Counted from the first letter of the stretch, positions 1 through 8,846 are shown. The stretch is 64,000 nucleotides of DNA from Pseudomonas sp. PA15(2017) (GCF_001945395.1 NZ_MSXV01000058.1:173706-237705), one strand, 5' to 3'. Numbers and translations are program-made. Notes: a model not told the origin generated them from the sequence alone.

Positions 1-1
1 G

Positions 2-649
2 CGCCTGCGCATCGCCTCCAGCGCCGCCTTCGGGCGCTATGTGCTGGCACCGATGCTGCCGGCCTTCAGCGCCCTTTATCCGCGTATCGCCTGCGAGCTC
101 AGCACCACCGACCGCAGCGTCAACCACATCCAGGAGTCGGTGGACGTCAGCATCCGCATCCCCCAGCAGCTGGAGGACGGCCTGGTGGCGCGACACATCG
201 CCAGCGTGCCGTCGATCTATTGCGCCTCGCCGGCTTACCTGCAAAGAGCCGGCATGCCAGACACGCCCGAAGCCCTGCGCGAGCATGATTGCCTGGCCTT
301 CAAGGTCGCCGTGGATGGCCGCCTGATGCCCTGGCGCTTCGTGCGCGACGGCGTGCGTTTCGAGGCGCCGATCCGCGTCGCGCTGGTCAGTGACGATATC
401 GACGTGCTGGCCCGCGCGGCGGTCAATGGAGGCGGCATCACCCGCCTGGCCGCCTTCGTCGCCGAACCGCTGTTGGCGAGCGGGCAATTGCAGCAGCTCT
501 TCACCCCCTCGCAGAGTGGCGGTGACCAAGCGCTTATCGAACCGCTCGACTATTACCTGTGCGTGCGCGACCGCTTCGAGCTGACACCCAAGGTGCGCGC
601 CTTCGTCGAGCATGTCGTCGCCAACCTGCGCGACGACTGGCGCCCTTGA
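2..649 (+). CDS. LysR-type transcriptional regulator, C-terminal part (5' end outside window)
   Basis: The frame is open from the window edge and ends at TGA 649. The first visible residues (RLRIASSAAFGRYVLAPMLP) match the start of the effector-binding domain of LysR regulators, where the linker helix gives way to the first beta strand; the DNA-binding helix-turn-helix must lie upstream. The rest has the usual periplasmic-binding-protein fold pattern: SVDVSIRI, then VARHIASVPSIYCASPAYL, then a GGGITRLAAFVAEPLL stretch near the end. The closest known subgroup is the CrgA/DmlR-like one with a GRLRI start. The target genes cannot be told from this window. Confidence 0.85.
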   Translation, partial: RLRIASSAAFGRYVLAPMLPAFSALYPRIACELSTTDRSVNHIQESVDVSIRIPQQLEDGLVARHIASVPSIYCASPAYLQRAGMPDTPEALREHDCLAFKVAVDGRLMPWRFVRDGVRFEAPIRVALVSDDIDVLARAAVNGGGITRLAAFVAEPLLASGQLQQLFTPSQSGGDQALIEPLDYYLCVRDRFELTPKVRAFVEHVVANLRDDWRP

Positions 650-747
650 GGCGAGCCCGCGACCCGCGGCGTGGGGCGCTCAAGCAAATTTGACTCGCAG
701 GGTGAATCCGGTAGGCTCGGCAGCTCATTTGAACGGAGTGTTTCCCC

Positions 748-1029
748 ATGGCCAAAGCCACTGCCCGCCACATCCTGGTTGCCACCGAAGAGAAGTGCAA
801 CGAACTGAAAGCTGCCATCGAAGGCGGTGCCGATTTCGCCCAGGTCGCCAAAGACAACTCCAGCTGCCCATCCAGCCGTGACGGCGGCAACCTCGGCTCC
901 TTCGGCCCGGGCCAGATGGTCAAGGAATTCGACACCGTGGTATTCAGCGCCCCGGTCAACGTGGTGCAGGGTCCGGTGAAGACCCAGTTCGGCTACCACC
1001 TGCTCGAAGTGACCAGCCGCCAGGACTGA
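748..1029 (+). CDS. ppiC: Parvulin-type peptidyl-prolyl cis-trans isomerase
   Basis: A 93-residue single-domain parvulin, the size of E. coli PpiC (rotamase C). It catalyses cis-trans isomerisation of peptide bonds before proline in the cytoplasm; there is no signal peptide. Family signatures visible are KATARHILV at the N terminus, GADFAQVAKDNSSCPS followed by GGNLGSFGPGQMV, and the C-terminal VQGPVKTQFGYHLLEV. The start ATG follows a GGAG-type ribosome site (cggagtg) about 10 bases upstream. It is monocistronic, with a hairpin 10 bases downstream. Confidence 0.95.
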   Translation: MAKATARHILVATEEKCNELKAAIEGGADFAQVAKDNSSCPSSRDGGNLGSFGPGQMVKEFDTVVFSAPVNVVQGPVKTQFGYHLLEVTSRQD

Positions 1030-1038
1030 TTCACGCCT

Positions 1039-1065
1039 CGCCTGGCGCCGCCCTGGTGCCAGGCG
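1039..1065 (+). terminator. Hairpin terminator after ppiC
   Basis: CGCCTGGC at 1039-1046 pairs with GCCAGGCG at 1058-1065. The stem can extend inward by three pairs including a G-T wobble. A short TTCCCC follows. It lies 10 bases after the ppiC stop. Confidence 0.6.
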
Positions 1066-1177
1066 TTCCCCGCACCCCTGCCACACCTGCGCCCTACCTG
1101 ACTGTCGAAAAGCCCGGAACCGCCACCCTCTCGCACCACTCTATCGTTGCGGTAGTCAGCGTGGGCGAGGCCATCAC

Positions 1178-2320
1178 ATGAACCGGTTCTTCCAGGCCCT
1201 TGGCCTGCGCATTGGCGACTCGGCCAAGCAAATCCGCATGCCCAGTCAGAAAGCCCTGGGCAAATGCACCTGCGGCCAGCCCATCTTCTTTCGTAACAGC
1301 CAGTGCCTGGCCTGCCAGTCGCCCCTGGGCTACGAGCCCGAACGTGGCCAGGTGGTGACCCTGACGCCCGGCGAGGATGCCGGGAGCTGGCGCATCGACG
1401 GCGACTCGCGTCGCTACCGACGCTGCGCCAATCTGCATGCCGCTGCCGGCTGCAACTGGCTGCTGCCGCACGCCAGCGAATCGGCACTGTGCATTGCCTG
1501 CCAGCTCAACCGCACCATTCCCGACCTGTCGGTACCCGGCAATGAACAACGCTGGGCGCGCCTGGAAATGGCCAAGCGTCGCCTGGTTGCGCAACTGTTG
1601 AACCTTGGTCTGCCGCTGCTCAGCAAGTACGAGGACGAAGAGCGCGGCCTGGCCTTCGATTTCCTCGGCCCGGATCTCAGCGGCCAACCGCCGGTGACCG
1701 GACATGCCAGTGGCCTGATCACCCTGAACATCGCCGAAGCCGACGATGACGTGCGCGAGCAGACGCGCATCCAGTTGCACGAGCCCTATCGCACTCTGCT
1801 CGGCCACTTCCGCCATGAGGTCGGCCACTATTACTGGGATCGGCTGATCGCCGGCAGCGCGTGGCTGGACGACTACCGCCGGCTGTTCGGTGACGAGCGC
1901 GCCGACTACGGTGCCGCCCTGCAACGTCATTATGAACAGGGCGCACCGGCCGACTGGCAGGCCTCCTTCGTCAGCGCCTACGCCACCATGCACCCCTGGG
2001 AAGACTGGGCCGAAACCTGGGCCCATTACCTGCACATGATGGACACCCTGGACACTGCCCTGAGCTTCGGCATGCGCGCAGGCGACGTGGAGCTGGAGTT
2101 CCGGCCCTACACTCGGGCCGCGTTATACGACCCCGGCGATCCCCAGGCCGAGGAGTTCCTGCAGTTCATCAATGCCTGGATCGAACTGGCCGCTATGCTC
2201 AACGAGCTGGCACGCAGCATGGGCCACAAGGATCTCTACCCGTTCGTGCTGTCGGCTGCGGTGGTCGGCAAGCTGCAGTTCATCCACCGGGTCGTCGAGG
2301 CGGCGTCGCCGATCCCTTGA
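1178..2320 (+). CDS. Putative zinc-binding metallopeptidase (zinc-ribbon plus HExxH)
   Basis: A 380-residue cytoplasmic protein. The N-terminal 110 residues hold two cysteine clusters: CTCGQPIFF...CLACQ, then RRCANLHAAAGC...CIACQ, as in a zinc ribbon. Around residue 212 is HEVGHYYW, an HExxH zinc-protease motif, and a conserved acidic region with HPWEDWAETWAHYLHM follows near residue 275 and probably supplies the third zinc ligand. This architecture is that of the Pfam 'putative zinc-binding metallo-peptidase' family (formerly DUF2248), whose substrates are unknown. The ATG at 1178 opens the conserved N terminus. Confidence 0.85.
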   Translation: MNRFFQALGLRIGDSAKQIRMPSQKALGKCTCGQPIFFRNSQCLACQSPLGYEPERGQVVTLTPGEDAGSWRIDGDSRRYRRCANLHAAAGCNWLLPHASESALCIACQLNRTIPDLSVPGNEQRWARLEMAKRRLVAQLLNLGLPLLSKYEDEERGLAFDFLGPDLSGQPPVTGHASGLITLNIAEADDDVREQTRIQLHEPYRTLLGHFRHEVGHYYWDRLIAGSAWLDDYRRLFGDERADYGAALQRHYEQGAPADWQASFVSAYATMHPWEDWAETWAHYLHMMDTLDTALSFGMRAGDVELEFRPYTRAALYDPGDPQAEEFLQFINAWIELAAMLNELARSMGHKDLYPFVLSAAVVGKLQFIHRVVEAASPIP

Positions 2321-2358
2321 GGCTGTCCACGCTCCAGCCAGACTGAAGGAGTTACGCC

Positions 2359-2775
2359 ATGACTCAACTCGACCGACACGGCAGTTGCCTGTGTGGTGCG
2401 GTCAACCTGACCTTGCGCATCGCCAGCCGCAACATCAGCGCCTGCCACTGCGCGACCTGCCGCAAATGGGGCGGCGGCCCGCTGTTGGTGGCCGAAGGTG
2501 AGCTGGCGCAGCTCAGTGGCGAGCAGCAGGTGCGCATCCACGAGTCATCGGAGTGGGCCGAGCGTGGCTTCTGCGGCCAGTGCGGCAGCCATCTGTTCTA
2601 TCGCCTGAAAAGCAACGGCCACCATGCCGTGCCGGTCGGCCTGCTCGACGATCAGGGCGACTGGCAGTTCGACAGCCAGATCTTCATCGAATCCAGGCCG
2701 GCCTATTACTGCTTCGCCAATCAGACCTGCGAGCTGACCGGCGAGCAGGTGTTCGCCGAGTTCAGCCAGGGCTGA
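2359..2775 (+). CDS. GFA (glutathione-dependent formaldehyde-activating enzyme-like) family protein
   Basis: A 138-residue protein with the zinc-binding cysteine pattern of the GFA/CENP-V fold: GSCLCGAV at residues 9-16, CHCATCRKWGG near 32, and CGQCGSHLFY near 74. The family binds two zinc ions. The prototype was reported to bind glutathione and formaldehyde, but most members have unknown substrates. An AAGGAG ribosome site lies just before the ATG. It follows the metallopeptidase by 38 bases and may be co-transcribed with it. Confidence 0.88.
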   Translation: MTQLDRHGSCLCGAVNLTLRIASRNISACHCATCRKWGGGPLLVAEGELAQLSGEQQVRIHESSEWAERGFCGQCGSHLFYRLKSNGHHAVPVGLLDDQGDWQFDSQIFIESRPAYYCFANQTCELTGEQVFAEFSQG

Positions 2776-2856
2776 CTCAAGGCGCGTCCAGGGACGGCCC
2801 GACCAGCGCTGGCTTGCGAGGCAGCGGCGCCAGCCTCTACCCTGCGTATTCGCTGA

Positions 2857-3606
2857 ATGAGCCCTCCTGCAATGACCCTCGCTGACCTGCTGTTGTTCGC
2901 CATTCCTGTCGTCTTTCTGACCGGCCTGTCCAAGGGCGGCTTCGGCGGCGCGCTGGGCGGTATCGCCGTGCCGCTGCTGGCATTGGCCACCTCGCCGATG
3001 CAGGCCGTCGCGGTGATGTTGCCGATCCTCTGCCTGGCCGATGTGGTAGGGCTCAAGGCCTACTGGGGCAAATGGGACACGGCCAACCTCAAGGTCATGC
3101 TGCCCGGCGCAGTGATCGGCATCGTCATCGGCTCGCTGACCTTCGAGCTGCTCAACGAAAACCTGATCGGCCTGTTGATCGGCGTCATCGCCATCTCCTT
3201 CGTGCTGCTGGGGCTGCTCAAGAACGACTCGGCACCTCGCCCGCTACAACCCCGTCGGGGGTTGGCGCTCTGTTCGGTGGCGGGTTTCACCAGCTTCGTG
3301 GCCCACGCCGGCGGCCCACCGGTGATGATGCACCTGCTGCCTCAGCAACTGGAAAAACTGCGCTACGTGGCCACCATCAACCTGTTCTTCCTGCTCACCA
3401 ATGCCATGAAGCTGATTCCCTACACCTGGCTCGGCCAGTTCAGTCGAGAAAACCTGCTGCTCAGCCTGATGCTCGCGCCCATCGTGCCGCTCGGCGTCTG
3501 GACGGGCCTGTGGCTGCAGTCACGGATCAACCACACCTGGTTCTACCGCATCGCCCGCCTGGGCATGCTGCTGGCTGGGCTGCAGCTGATCTGGAAGAAC
3601 ATCTAA
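2857..3606 (+). CDS. TauE/SafE-family sulfite/organoanion exporter-like membrane protein
   Basis: A 249-residue protein with about eight hydrophobic segments. It opens with LLLFAIPVVFLTGLSKGGFG, the characteristic glycine-rich first helix of TauE/SafE proteins, and has the second-half repeat FTSFVAHAGGPPVMMHLLP (around residues 147-165). Members export sulfite, sulfoacetate or related anions across the inner membrane; the substrate here is unknown. Initiation could also be at ATG 2872 (MTLADLL), which fits the family N terminus equally well. Neither start has a clear ribosome site. Confidence 0.88.
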   Translation: MSPPAMTLADLLLFAIPVVFLTGLSKGGFGGALGGIAVPLLALATSPMQAVAVMLPILCLADVVGLKAYWGKWDTANLKVMLPGAVIGIVIGSLTFELLNENLIGLLIGVIAISFVLLGLLKNDSAPRPLQPRRGLALCSVAGFTSFVAHAGGPPVMMHLLPQQLEKLRYVATINLFFLLTNAMKLIPYTWLGQFSRENLLLSLMLAPIVPLGVWTGLWLQSRINHTWFYRIARLGMLLAGLQLIWKNI

Positions 3607-3610
3607 GATT

Positions 3611-3843
3611 CTGTTCGTAATCTTTAAGCCCAGGTTCGGCGACTTTGGCGGCTAAGTGGGGCGGGAGCGGCCGATCGGTCTCGTAGGAAGGACTGGTGAT
3701 TATCTGTGGGAGCGGGCCATGCCCGCGAAAAATCACGGGCATGGACTGGGCGCCCCCGCCCGCTCCCACAGGTACTGCGCCGATGACCGCTCCCGCCGCC
3801 TAGCCGCCAGAATCAACAAACCTGGCCTGAAAGATCAGGAACA
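3611..3843. repeat. Composite REP/MITE-like palindromic element (family C, most complete copy)
   Basis: The left end (ctgttcgtaatctttaagcc, then caggttcggcgactttggcggctaag) recurs as an inverted, imperfect copy at the right end (about 3790-3843). The centre, 3704-3772, is a REP-type hairpin whose arms contain GGGAGCGGGCCATGCCCGCG and the complementary CCGCCCGCTCCCACA. Other copies in this window are at 12994-13130, 18405-18532, 20472-20610 and 25168-25295. No open reading frame is present, so any movement would need a transposase supplied in trans, as for MITEs. Confidence 0.75.
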
Positions 3844-3863
3844 GGCCCCAAGCGAGATCGCAC

Positions 3864-5330
3864 CTACAGCGCGAACAGCGTCCGATATTCGTCATGGGCA
3901 TGCTGGTCGGTCATGCCGCTGATGAAATCCTGCACCAGCCGGCAACGGTGATAGAACTCCCAGGCGGCGCGGTCCGCTTCGGCGCACTCACGCACGGCCT
4001 GGCGATAGGCCTTGATCAGCTGGCCCGGCAAGCGGCGCACCAGCATCTGCAGGTAGGCCTCGCGACGGCAATTGCCCTCGGTCAGCTCGGCGAAGGTTTG
4101 GGCGTCCACCCGTAGCAAGGCGCCGTAGCTGTCCAACAGGCCCTGAATGATGCGATGGCCCTGCAACTGCAGGGTTTCCACCTCGCGGTGGCAGAACACC
4201 CGGGCCATGGCCACATCCTTGAAGGTCTGCACGATGGCGTGGGGCAGGCTGTCGTCCTCGATCAGCGCGCGATCCAGGGTTCCGGCATGCACCGCGTCGA
4301 TATTGTCGATGAACTGTCGCGCCGCGTGCTGCACCAGCGGGTGGATCATGCTGACGCGCAACCTGACGAAGAATTCCCCGGCCTTATTGATCTCTTCCTG
4401 GTGATAGCGCTCGAGGGCTTGCTCGACCAGGCCCCGGAATGACTGCTTGGAGCCGGGAATCAGGATGTCCGGGGATTTCAGCTTCTCGAACGTGGACACC
4501 AGCAGCGGCGCCAGTTCGGTCACGGTGAGGATGCCCTTCTCCACCGAGTCCTCGATGTCGGCCAGGCAATAGGAGATGTCGTCGGCGGCCTCCATGATGT
4601 AGGCCACCGGATGACGAGTCCCTGGCGCCTGGCCCAGCGCCTGCTGCAGTTCGGCGACGAAACCTTCTTCGGACAGATAGAAGCCCGGCTTCTTGTTCAG
4701 GTAGGCACCGGCCATGCCCTTGCCGGGCCTGGGCTGGTAGGCCGGGCGCAGGTATTTGAGCAGGCCGGCGGTCTGGGTGTAGGTCAGACGCAGGCGCTGC
4801 AGGTTTACCACCAGCCGCACCGCCTGGGCGTTACCTTCGAAATTGCGCAGGTCGGCGCGCATGCGTGCCTGCAGATCAGGATTGGCCTGCTGCTGCGGCA
4901 CGGCCACGGCGAACAGCCCATCCAGGGCCCGTTCGAACCACTCGCCAATGGCGAATTCACCAAAGTGCCCGAATGGCGGGTTGCCGATGTCGTGCATCAG
5001 GCAGGTCATTTCCACGAGGCTTTCCAGGGCGCCCTGCAAGCCGTCCAGACCATGGTCTGCAGCCCGCTCACCGAGCTGGGCGTACAGCGTGCGAACGATG
5101 AAGCGCCCGGCCTGCTGAACTTCCATGGAGTGGGTCAGGCGGCTGCGCACCGCCGCATTACGCTCCAGGGGAAACACCTGGGTGCGTTGCTGCAAACGGC
5201 GAATGGCCGCGGAATTGATGATCCGCCCACGATCGCTCTCGAAGGCGTAAAGCAGATCGACATCGCCGCCAGCCTGATCGCCGGGGCGCAATGCGCAGAT
5301 TCGTTGTTTGAAGTTCACCAATGCTGGCAT
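3864..5330 (-). CDS. dgt: Deoxyguanosinetriphosphate triphosphohydrolase (dGTPase)
   Basis: A 488-residue HD-domain enzyme that hydrolyses dGTP to deoxyguanosine and triphosphate in the cytoplasm. The N terminus matches E. coli Dgt: ESDRGRIINSAAIRRLQQRT, then PLERNAAVRSRLTHSMEVQQ. The HD motif is split as RLTHSMEVQ and MTCLMHDIGNPPFGHFGE, supplying the metal-binding His, His-Asp and Asp. Later come YCLADIEDSVEKG and MAR(V)FCHREVETLQ. MPALVNFKQRI at 5330 aligns with the family N terminus; an upstream ATG at 5354 would add eight residues without support. Length agrees with long-form dGTPases (about 500). Confidence 0.93.
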   Translation of the reverse strand: MPALVNFKQRICALRPGDQAGGDVDLLYAFESDRGRIINSAAIRRLQQRTQVFPLERNAAVRSRLTHSMEVQQAGRFIVRTLYAQLGERAADHGLDGLQGALESLVEMTCLMHDIGNPPFGHFGEFAIGEWFERALDGLFAVAVPQQQANPDLQARMRADLRNFEGNAQAVRLVVNLQRLRLTYTQTAGLLKYLRPAYQPRPGKGMAGAYLNKKPGFYLSEEGFVAELQQALGQAPGTRHPVAYIMEAADDISYCLADIEDSVEKGILTVTELAPLLVSTFEKLKSPDILIPGSKQSFRGLVEQALERYHQEEINKAGEFFVRLRVSMIHPLVQHAARQFIDNIDAVHAGTLDRALIEDDSLPHAIVQTFKDVAMARVFCHREVETLQLQGHRIIQGLLDSYGALLRVDAQTFAELTEGNCRREAYLQMLVRRLPGQLIKAYRQAVRECAEADRAAWEFYHRCRLVQDFISGMTDQHAHDEYRTLFAL

Positions 5331-5444
5331 CGTCAGGCTCTCGATCAGGCACACAAGCCGCGAGCCTAACGCGCAGCGCCCGGTTTACCAAGCGCCCGAC
5401 GCCGAGGACAATGTGCGCTTCGCTCCGCCAGACAGGAGGCAAGC

Positions 5445-5633
5445 ATGAGCCGCACCGACTTCCATCAGCAACGTGCCGCCCAGGCCACCGCCGACGCCCA
5501 GCGTTTGCTTGATCGCCAGGCCAGCCTTGGCGCCGGCTGGCTGACCTGGGTAGCCAGTGAGCTCTATCAGCTCTCGCCGCCGGAATACGCGGCGATGGTC
5601 AGGCGCGAGCTGCAGCGCCTGAGTTCCGCCTGA
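5445..5633 (+). CDS. Small hypothetical protein (62 aa)
   Basis: A 62-residue protein preceded by an AGGAGG ribosome site (5432-5437) at good spacing, so translation is likely. It is mostly helical: an alanine- and glutamine-rich amphipathic N-terminal half, then a central GAGWLTWVASELYQLSPPEY stretch. No signal peptide or catalytic motif is seen. It is divergent from dgt and convergent with the DUF2789 gene. The function is unknown. Confidence 0.65.
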   Translation: MSRTDFHQQRAAQATADAQRLLDRQASLGAGWLTWVASELYQLSPPEYAAMVRRELQRLSSA

Positions 5634-5642
5634 GCAAACGGC

Positions 5643-5888
5643 TTACGCCAGCTTGTTCTCGTGCAGACGCACGTTGAGCTCGTCCACCACCGGCGCCCAC
5701 TCGGCGTCTTCCAGCAGTTCGTCCTTGAGAAAGGTCGCCTGGGCCTGGTTCCAGAACGGCGCTTCGGAAACTTTCACGTCATCGGGCAGCGGATAGTGCT
5801 TGGCGATGAAGGCATCGATGCTGGCGGGGTCGGAAGGTAGTCCCAGTTGCTCGAACAGGGTACCGAGGTCTTTGTTGGGCAGTTCCAT
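5643..5888 (-). CDS. DUF2789 domain-containing protein
   Basis: An 81-residue acidic protein beginning MELPNKDLGTLFEQLGLPSD and containing HYPLPDDVKVSEAPFWNQAQ, which matches the DUF2789 family of small proteobacterial proteins of unknown function. The start is set by the ribosome site: on the minus strand GGAGG lies 5 bases before ATG 5888, and that GGAGG itself overlaps an upstream in-frame ATG (5900), which therefore cannot be the efficient start. It is convergent with the 62-residue gene, with only 9 bases between the stop codons. Confidence 0.85.
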   Translation of the reverse strand: MELPNKDLGTLFEQLGLPSDPASIDAFIAKHYPLPDDVKVSEAPFWNQAQATFLKDELLEDAEWAPVVDELNVRLHENKLA

Positions 5889-6028
5889 GGGCGCCTCCAT
5901 CAGTTGCTGTGTGGTGTGTAGAGCCGCGCCAGCAAACGACAGTTCAACCTCTCGGCTGCGACGCAGCGCGCTATCCGGGATCGTTATCGGCTATGGTTGA
6001 GCCATCGACCACGCACCGGGGACGCCTC

Positions 6029-7285
6029 GTGATCACCTCGCAACGATGCAGCACCGCCCTTCTCCCAGCCGCCATCGCCCTGCTGCTCGGCGCCTGCGCC
6101 CAGGTGCCCACGCCGCCGGCCGACAAGCCCGAGCGCATCGGCCGCGCCCAGGACCTCTACGAGCTGCCGCCGGCCTATCAGGCGGGCACCTACCGCAACA
6201 TGGACGAGCTGTTCTACACCCGCACCGTAGACCGCGGCCCGCAGGTTCGGCCGCTGCCCAAGGGCCGCGAAGTATCGGTGCAATACACGGCAGGCGACCA
6301 GCGCCTGGGCGTCGATGCGTTCATGCAACGCAATCAGGTCAGCGGGCTGCTGATTCTCAAGGACGGCAAGGTGGCGCTGGAGCGCTACGCCATGGGCAAC
6401 GACGCCAGCACCCGCTGGACCTCCTTCAGCGTGGTCAAGTCGATATCCTCGACCCTGGTCGGCGCTGCGGTGCAGCAGGGCAAGATCGCCAGCGTGAACG
6501 ACCCGGTCACCCGTTACCTGCCGCAACTCAAGGGTGGCGCCTACGACGGCGTCAGCGTCGAGCAGGTGCTGCAGATGAGCTCCGGCGTGGCCTGGGACGA
6601 AACCTACCGCGACCCGCAATCGGACCGGCGCCGCATGTTCGAATTGCAACTGGCCAACGACCCCGGCGCCCTGCTCAAGCAGATGTCCGCGCTGAAAAAG
6701 GCGCAGGCACCCGGCACCACCTTCAACTACAGCACGGGTGAATCGCACCTGCAGAGCGAACTGGTTCATGCGGCGACCGGCATGACCGCCAGCGATTATC
6801 TGTCCGAGCGCATCTGGGCGCGCCTGGGCATGGAACGCGACGCGTTCTGGCAGCTCGACAGCCGTGCTGGCCAGGAAATCGGCAGCAGCGGTCTGTCGGC
6901 GACGCTGCGTGATTACGGTCGCTTCGGCCAGTTCATCCTCCATGACGGCGTGATCGACGGCGAACGCATCCTGCCGGTCGGCTGGCTGCAGCGCGCCACC
7001 CGCGCGCCAGCGGGCTCACATCTGGAGCCCGGCAAGCTGTACGACGGCGAATACGCCCTTGGTTATGGCTACCAATGGTGGCTGTTCCCGGCCGGCAGCA
7101 CGGCGCTGCCCAACCACGACGGCGGTGCCTTCGAGGCCCAGGGCATCTTCGGCCAATTCCTGTATATCAACCCCAGGGAGAAAGTAGTTGCGGTGGTGTG
7201 GAGCGCCTGGCCGAAGCCGGAAATGGATGAGCGGGAAATGGAAACTTACGCCTTTATCGGGGCGGCGGTCGAAGCGCTGCGTTGA
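6029..7285 (+). CDS. Serine hydrolase, class C beta-lactamase fold lipoprotein
   Basis: A 418-residue protein starting at GTG 6029, with a lipoprotein signal (TALLPAAIALLLGAC) placing the mature enzyme at a membrane face in the periplasm. The penicilloyl-serine-transferase fold is shown by the SxxK motif SVVK (Ser134, Lys137) in SFSVVKSISSTLVGAAV and by YST (Tyr234) in FNYSTGESHLQSELVHAATG. The C-terminal HDGGAFEAQGIFGQFLYI replaces the KTG box. It resembles 6-aminohexanoate-dimer hydrolase and EstB-type esterases more than true beta-lactamases. ATG codons upstream (5993, and the long form from 5909) would put extra residues before the signal peptide. The substrate is unknown. Confidence 0.85.
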   Translation: MITSQRCSTALLPAAIALLLGACAQVPTPPADKPERIGRAQDLYELPPAYQAGTYRNMDELFYTRTVDRGPQVRPLPKGREVSVQYTAGDQRLGVDAFMQRNQVSGLLILKDGKVALERYAMGNDASTRWTSFSVVKSISSTLVGAAVQQGKIASVNDPVTRYLPQLKGGAYDGVSVEQVLQMSSGVAWDETYRDPQSDRRRMFELQLANDPGALLKQMSALKKAQAPGTTFNYSTGESHLQSELVHAATGMTASDYLSERIWARLGMERDAFWQLDSRAGQEIGSSGLSATLRDYGRFGQFILHDGVIDGERILPVGWLQRATRAPAGSHLEPGKLYDGEYALGYGYQWWLFPAGSTALPNHDGGAFEAQGIFGQFLYINPREKVVAVVWSAWPKPEMDEREMETYAFIGAAVEALR

Positions 7286-7359
7286 ACTCGATAGCATAGG
7301 CGCGCCGAACCAGAAGGCGACGCGCGGGTCGATACATCAGATTTGCCTGGGGAACTCCT

Positions 7360-7869
7360 ATGATTGACTGCCGACATGGCGTTGGCTGCCTGCTGCTGAG
7401 CCTGATGCTCGCGGGCTGCGCCTCACCCACCACCTGCGACGAGCCGCTGAGCGGCGACAGCTGCCGCGATCGCCAGTTGCTCTATCAGAACGACATGCTG
7501 CAGGCCAAGATGCTGGTGATGTCCGGCGACATGGAAAGCCACGAGCTGGCCAATGCCCTGCTGCGCCGTGCGGCGAGCGACGACGAGCGCGGCGAGGTGG
7601 AGTTCTACCAGGCGATCCTGATGATCCGCGAGGGTCCGCAGACCGAGGATGTGCTGGCCAAGCTGGAGACCGCCGCCGAAAAGCAGCAACCCTACGCCGT
7701 GGCACTGCTCTACCGGATCTGGTCGCAGCCTTATCTGGTCGATGAAGCCGACCTCATCCGCGCCGAAGAGTACCGCGCCGACTATGCCGAGCTGGATGTC
7801 GCCAAAAGCGGCTACCCATCCTTCGAGAAAGCCCTGGAGCTAGTCGACGCGCTGATTCAGACGCCCTGA
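7360..7869 (+). CDS. Putative lipoprotein, helical-repeat type, function unknown
   Basis: A 169-residue protein with a lipoprotein signal peptide ending LLLSLMLAGC (cleavage before Cys24) and two further cysteines (TTCDEPLSGDSCRD) that could form a disulphide in the periplasm. The remainder is helical and acidic (HELANALLRRAASDDERGEV, TAAEKQQPYAVALLYRI), loosely like TPR or Sel1-like repeats. It lies 74 bases after the serine hydrolase on the same strand. No assigned function. Confidence 0.75.
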   Translation: MIDCRHGVGCLLLSLMLAGCASPTTCDEPLSGDSCRDRQLLYQNDMLQAKMLVMSGDMESHELANALLRRAASDDERGEVEFYQAILMIREGPQTEDVLAKLETAAEKQQPYAVALLYRIWSQPYLVDEADLIRAEEYRADYAELDVAKSGYPSFEKALELVDALIQTP

Positions 7870-8096
7870 ATCGCAAGCAAGGGGCCATGGACATGGAGCC
7901 CTGGCCCGCTCCTGCCGATCGGTCCGCAGCTGCCTTGCAGTACGCCAATATCGGGTGATCACACGCAAAATGTGATTTGCCGGGTGCCAGTACGGCGCCG
8001 AGGCATTAAAATCTGCCACCCTAATTCGTCGCCCAGCCCGTTCCGCTCACCTCAAGGCTGCGCCACGCCATCATCCGCACAGCCGAGAGAACACAC

Positions 8097-8798
8097 ATGG
8101 GCGCCCAGTGGAAAGCCAAACCTAAAGAAGCCGCCGCCAACGCCAGGGGCAAGATCTTCGGCCGCCTGGTCAAGGAGATCATGGTCGCCGCGCGCAATGG
8201 CGCCGACCCGGACATGAACCCCAAGCTGCGCCTGGCCATCCACCAGGCCAAGAAAGCCTCGATGCCCAAGGACACCCTCGATCGCGCCATCAAGAAAGGC
8301 GCCGGTCTGAGCGGCGAGACGGTAAACTTCGAGCGCACCACCTACGAGGGTTTCGCGCCCCATCAGGTGCCGCTGATCGTCGAGTGCCTGACCGACAACG
8401 TCAACCGCACCGTGGCCGAGATCCGCGTGCTGTTCCGCAAGGGCCAGCTGGGCGGCAGTGGCTCGGTAGCCTGGGATTTTGATCATGTCGGCCTGATCGA
8501 GGCCTCCAGCGACAGCGACGCCGACCCCGAACTGGCCGCCATCGAAGCCGGTGCTCAGGATTTCGACGAAGCCGATGAAGGCAACACGCTGTTCATCACC
8601 GAGCCGACCGACCTCGACCTGGTCAGCCGCGCCCTGCCCGAGCAAGGCTTCACCGTCAACTCGGCCAAGCTCGGCTATCGCCCGAAGAACCCGGTCGCCA
8701 GCCTGACGCCGGAGCAGCTCGAGGAAGTCGAGGCCTTCCTGGAGGCCATCGACAACCACGACGACGTGCAGAACGTTTACGTGGGTCTCGCCGGCTAA
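8097..8798 (+). CDS. YebC/PmpR-family DNA-binding regulatory protein
   Basis: A 233-residue protein with the family's helical N-terminal domain (GKIFGRLVKEIMVAARNGAD, AKKASMPKDTLDRAIKKGAG) and the two alpha/beta domains (TYEGFAPHQVPLIVECLTDN, VNRTVAEIRVLFRKGQLGGSG, VAWDFDHVGLIE). Family members bind DNA, and some help ribosomes at polyproline tracts. The N terminus MGAQWKAKPKEAAANARGK is the shorter, YeeN-like form and not canonical YebC (MAGHSKWANIKHRK...), so this is probably a second paralogue of the cell. Confidence 0.9.
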   Translation: MGAQWKAKPKEAAANARGKIFGRLVKEIMVAARNGADPDMNPKLRLAIHQAKKASMPKDTLDRAIKKGAGLSGETVNFERTTYEGFAPHQVPLIVECLTDNVNRTVAEIRVLFRKGQLGGSGSVAWDFDHVGLIEASSDSDADPELAAIEAGAQDFDEADEGNTLFITEPTDLDLVSRALPEQGFTVNSAKLGYRPKNPVASLTPEQLEEVEAFLEAIDNHDDVQNVYVGLAG

Positions 8799-8816
8799 CT
8801 GCCGGCGAAGGGCGAA

Positions 8817-8846
8817 TTGCGGCAATCCATCACGGTATTGCCGCAA
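8817..8846 (+). terminator. Hairpin terminator after the YebC-family gene
   Basis: TTGCGGCAAT at 8817-8826 and ATTGCCGCAA at 8837-8846 form a perfect 10-bp stem with a 10-base loop, 18 bases after the stop codon. There is no long T run, so it may need Rho or act as an mRNA stabiliser. Confidence 0.65.

Noticed and set aside
3704..3772. REP hairpins as possible CRISPR repeats
   Set aside because: They are single palindromic units at distant sites, without regularly spaced direct repeats or cas genes. No CRISPR array was seen anywhere in the window.
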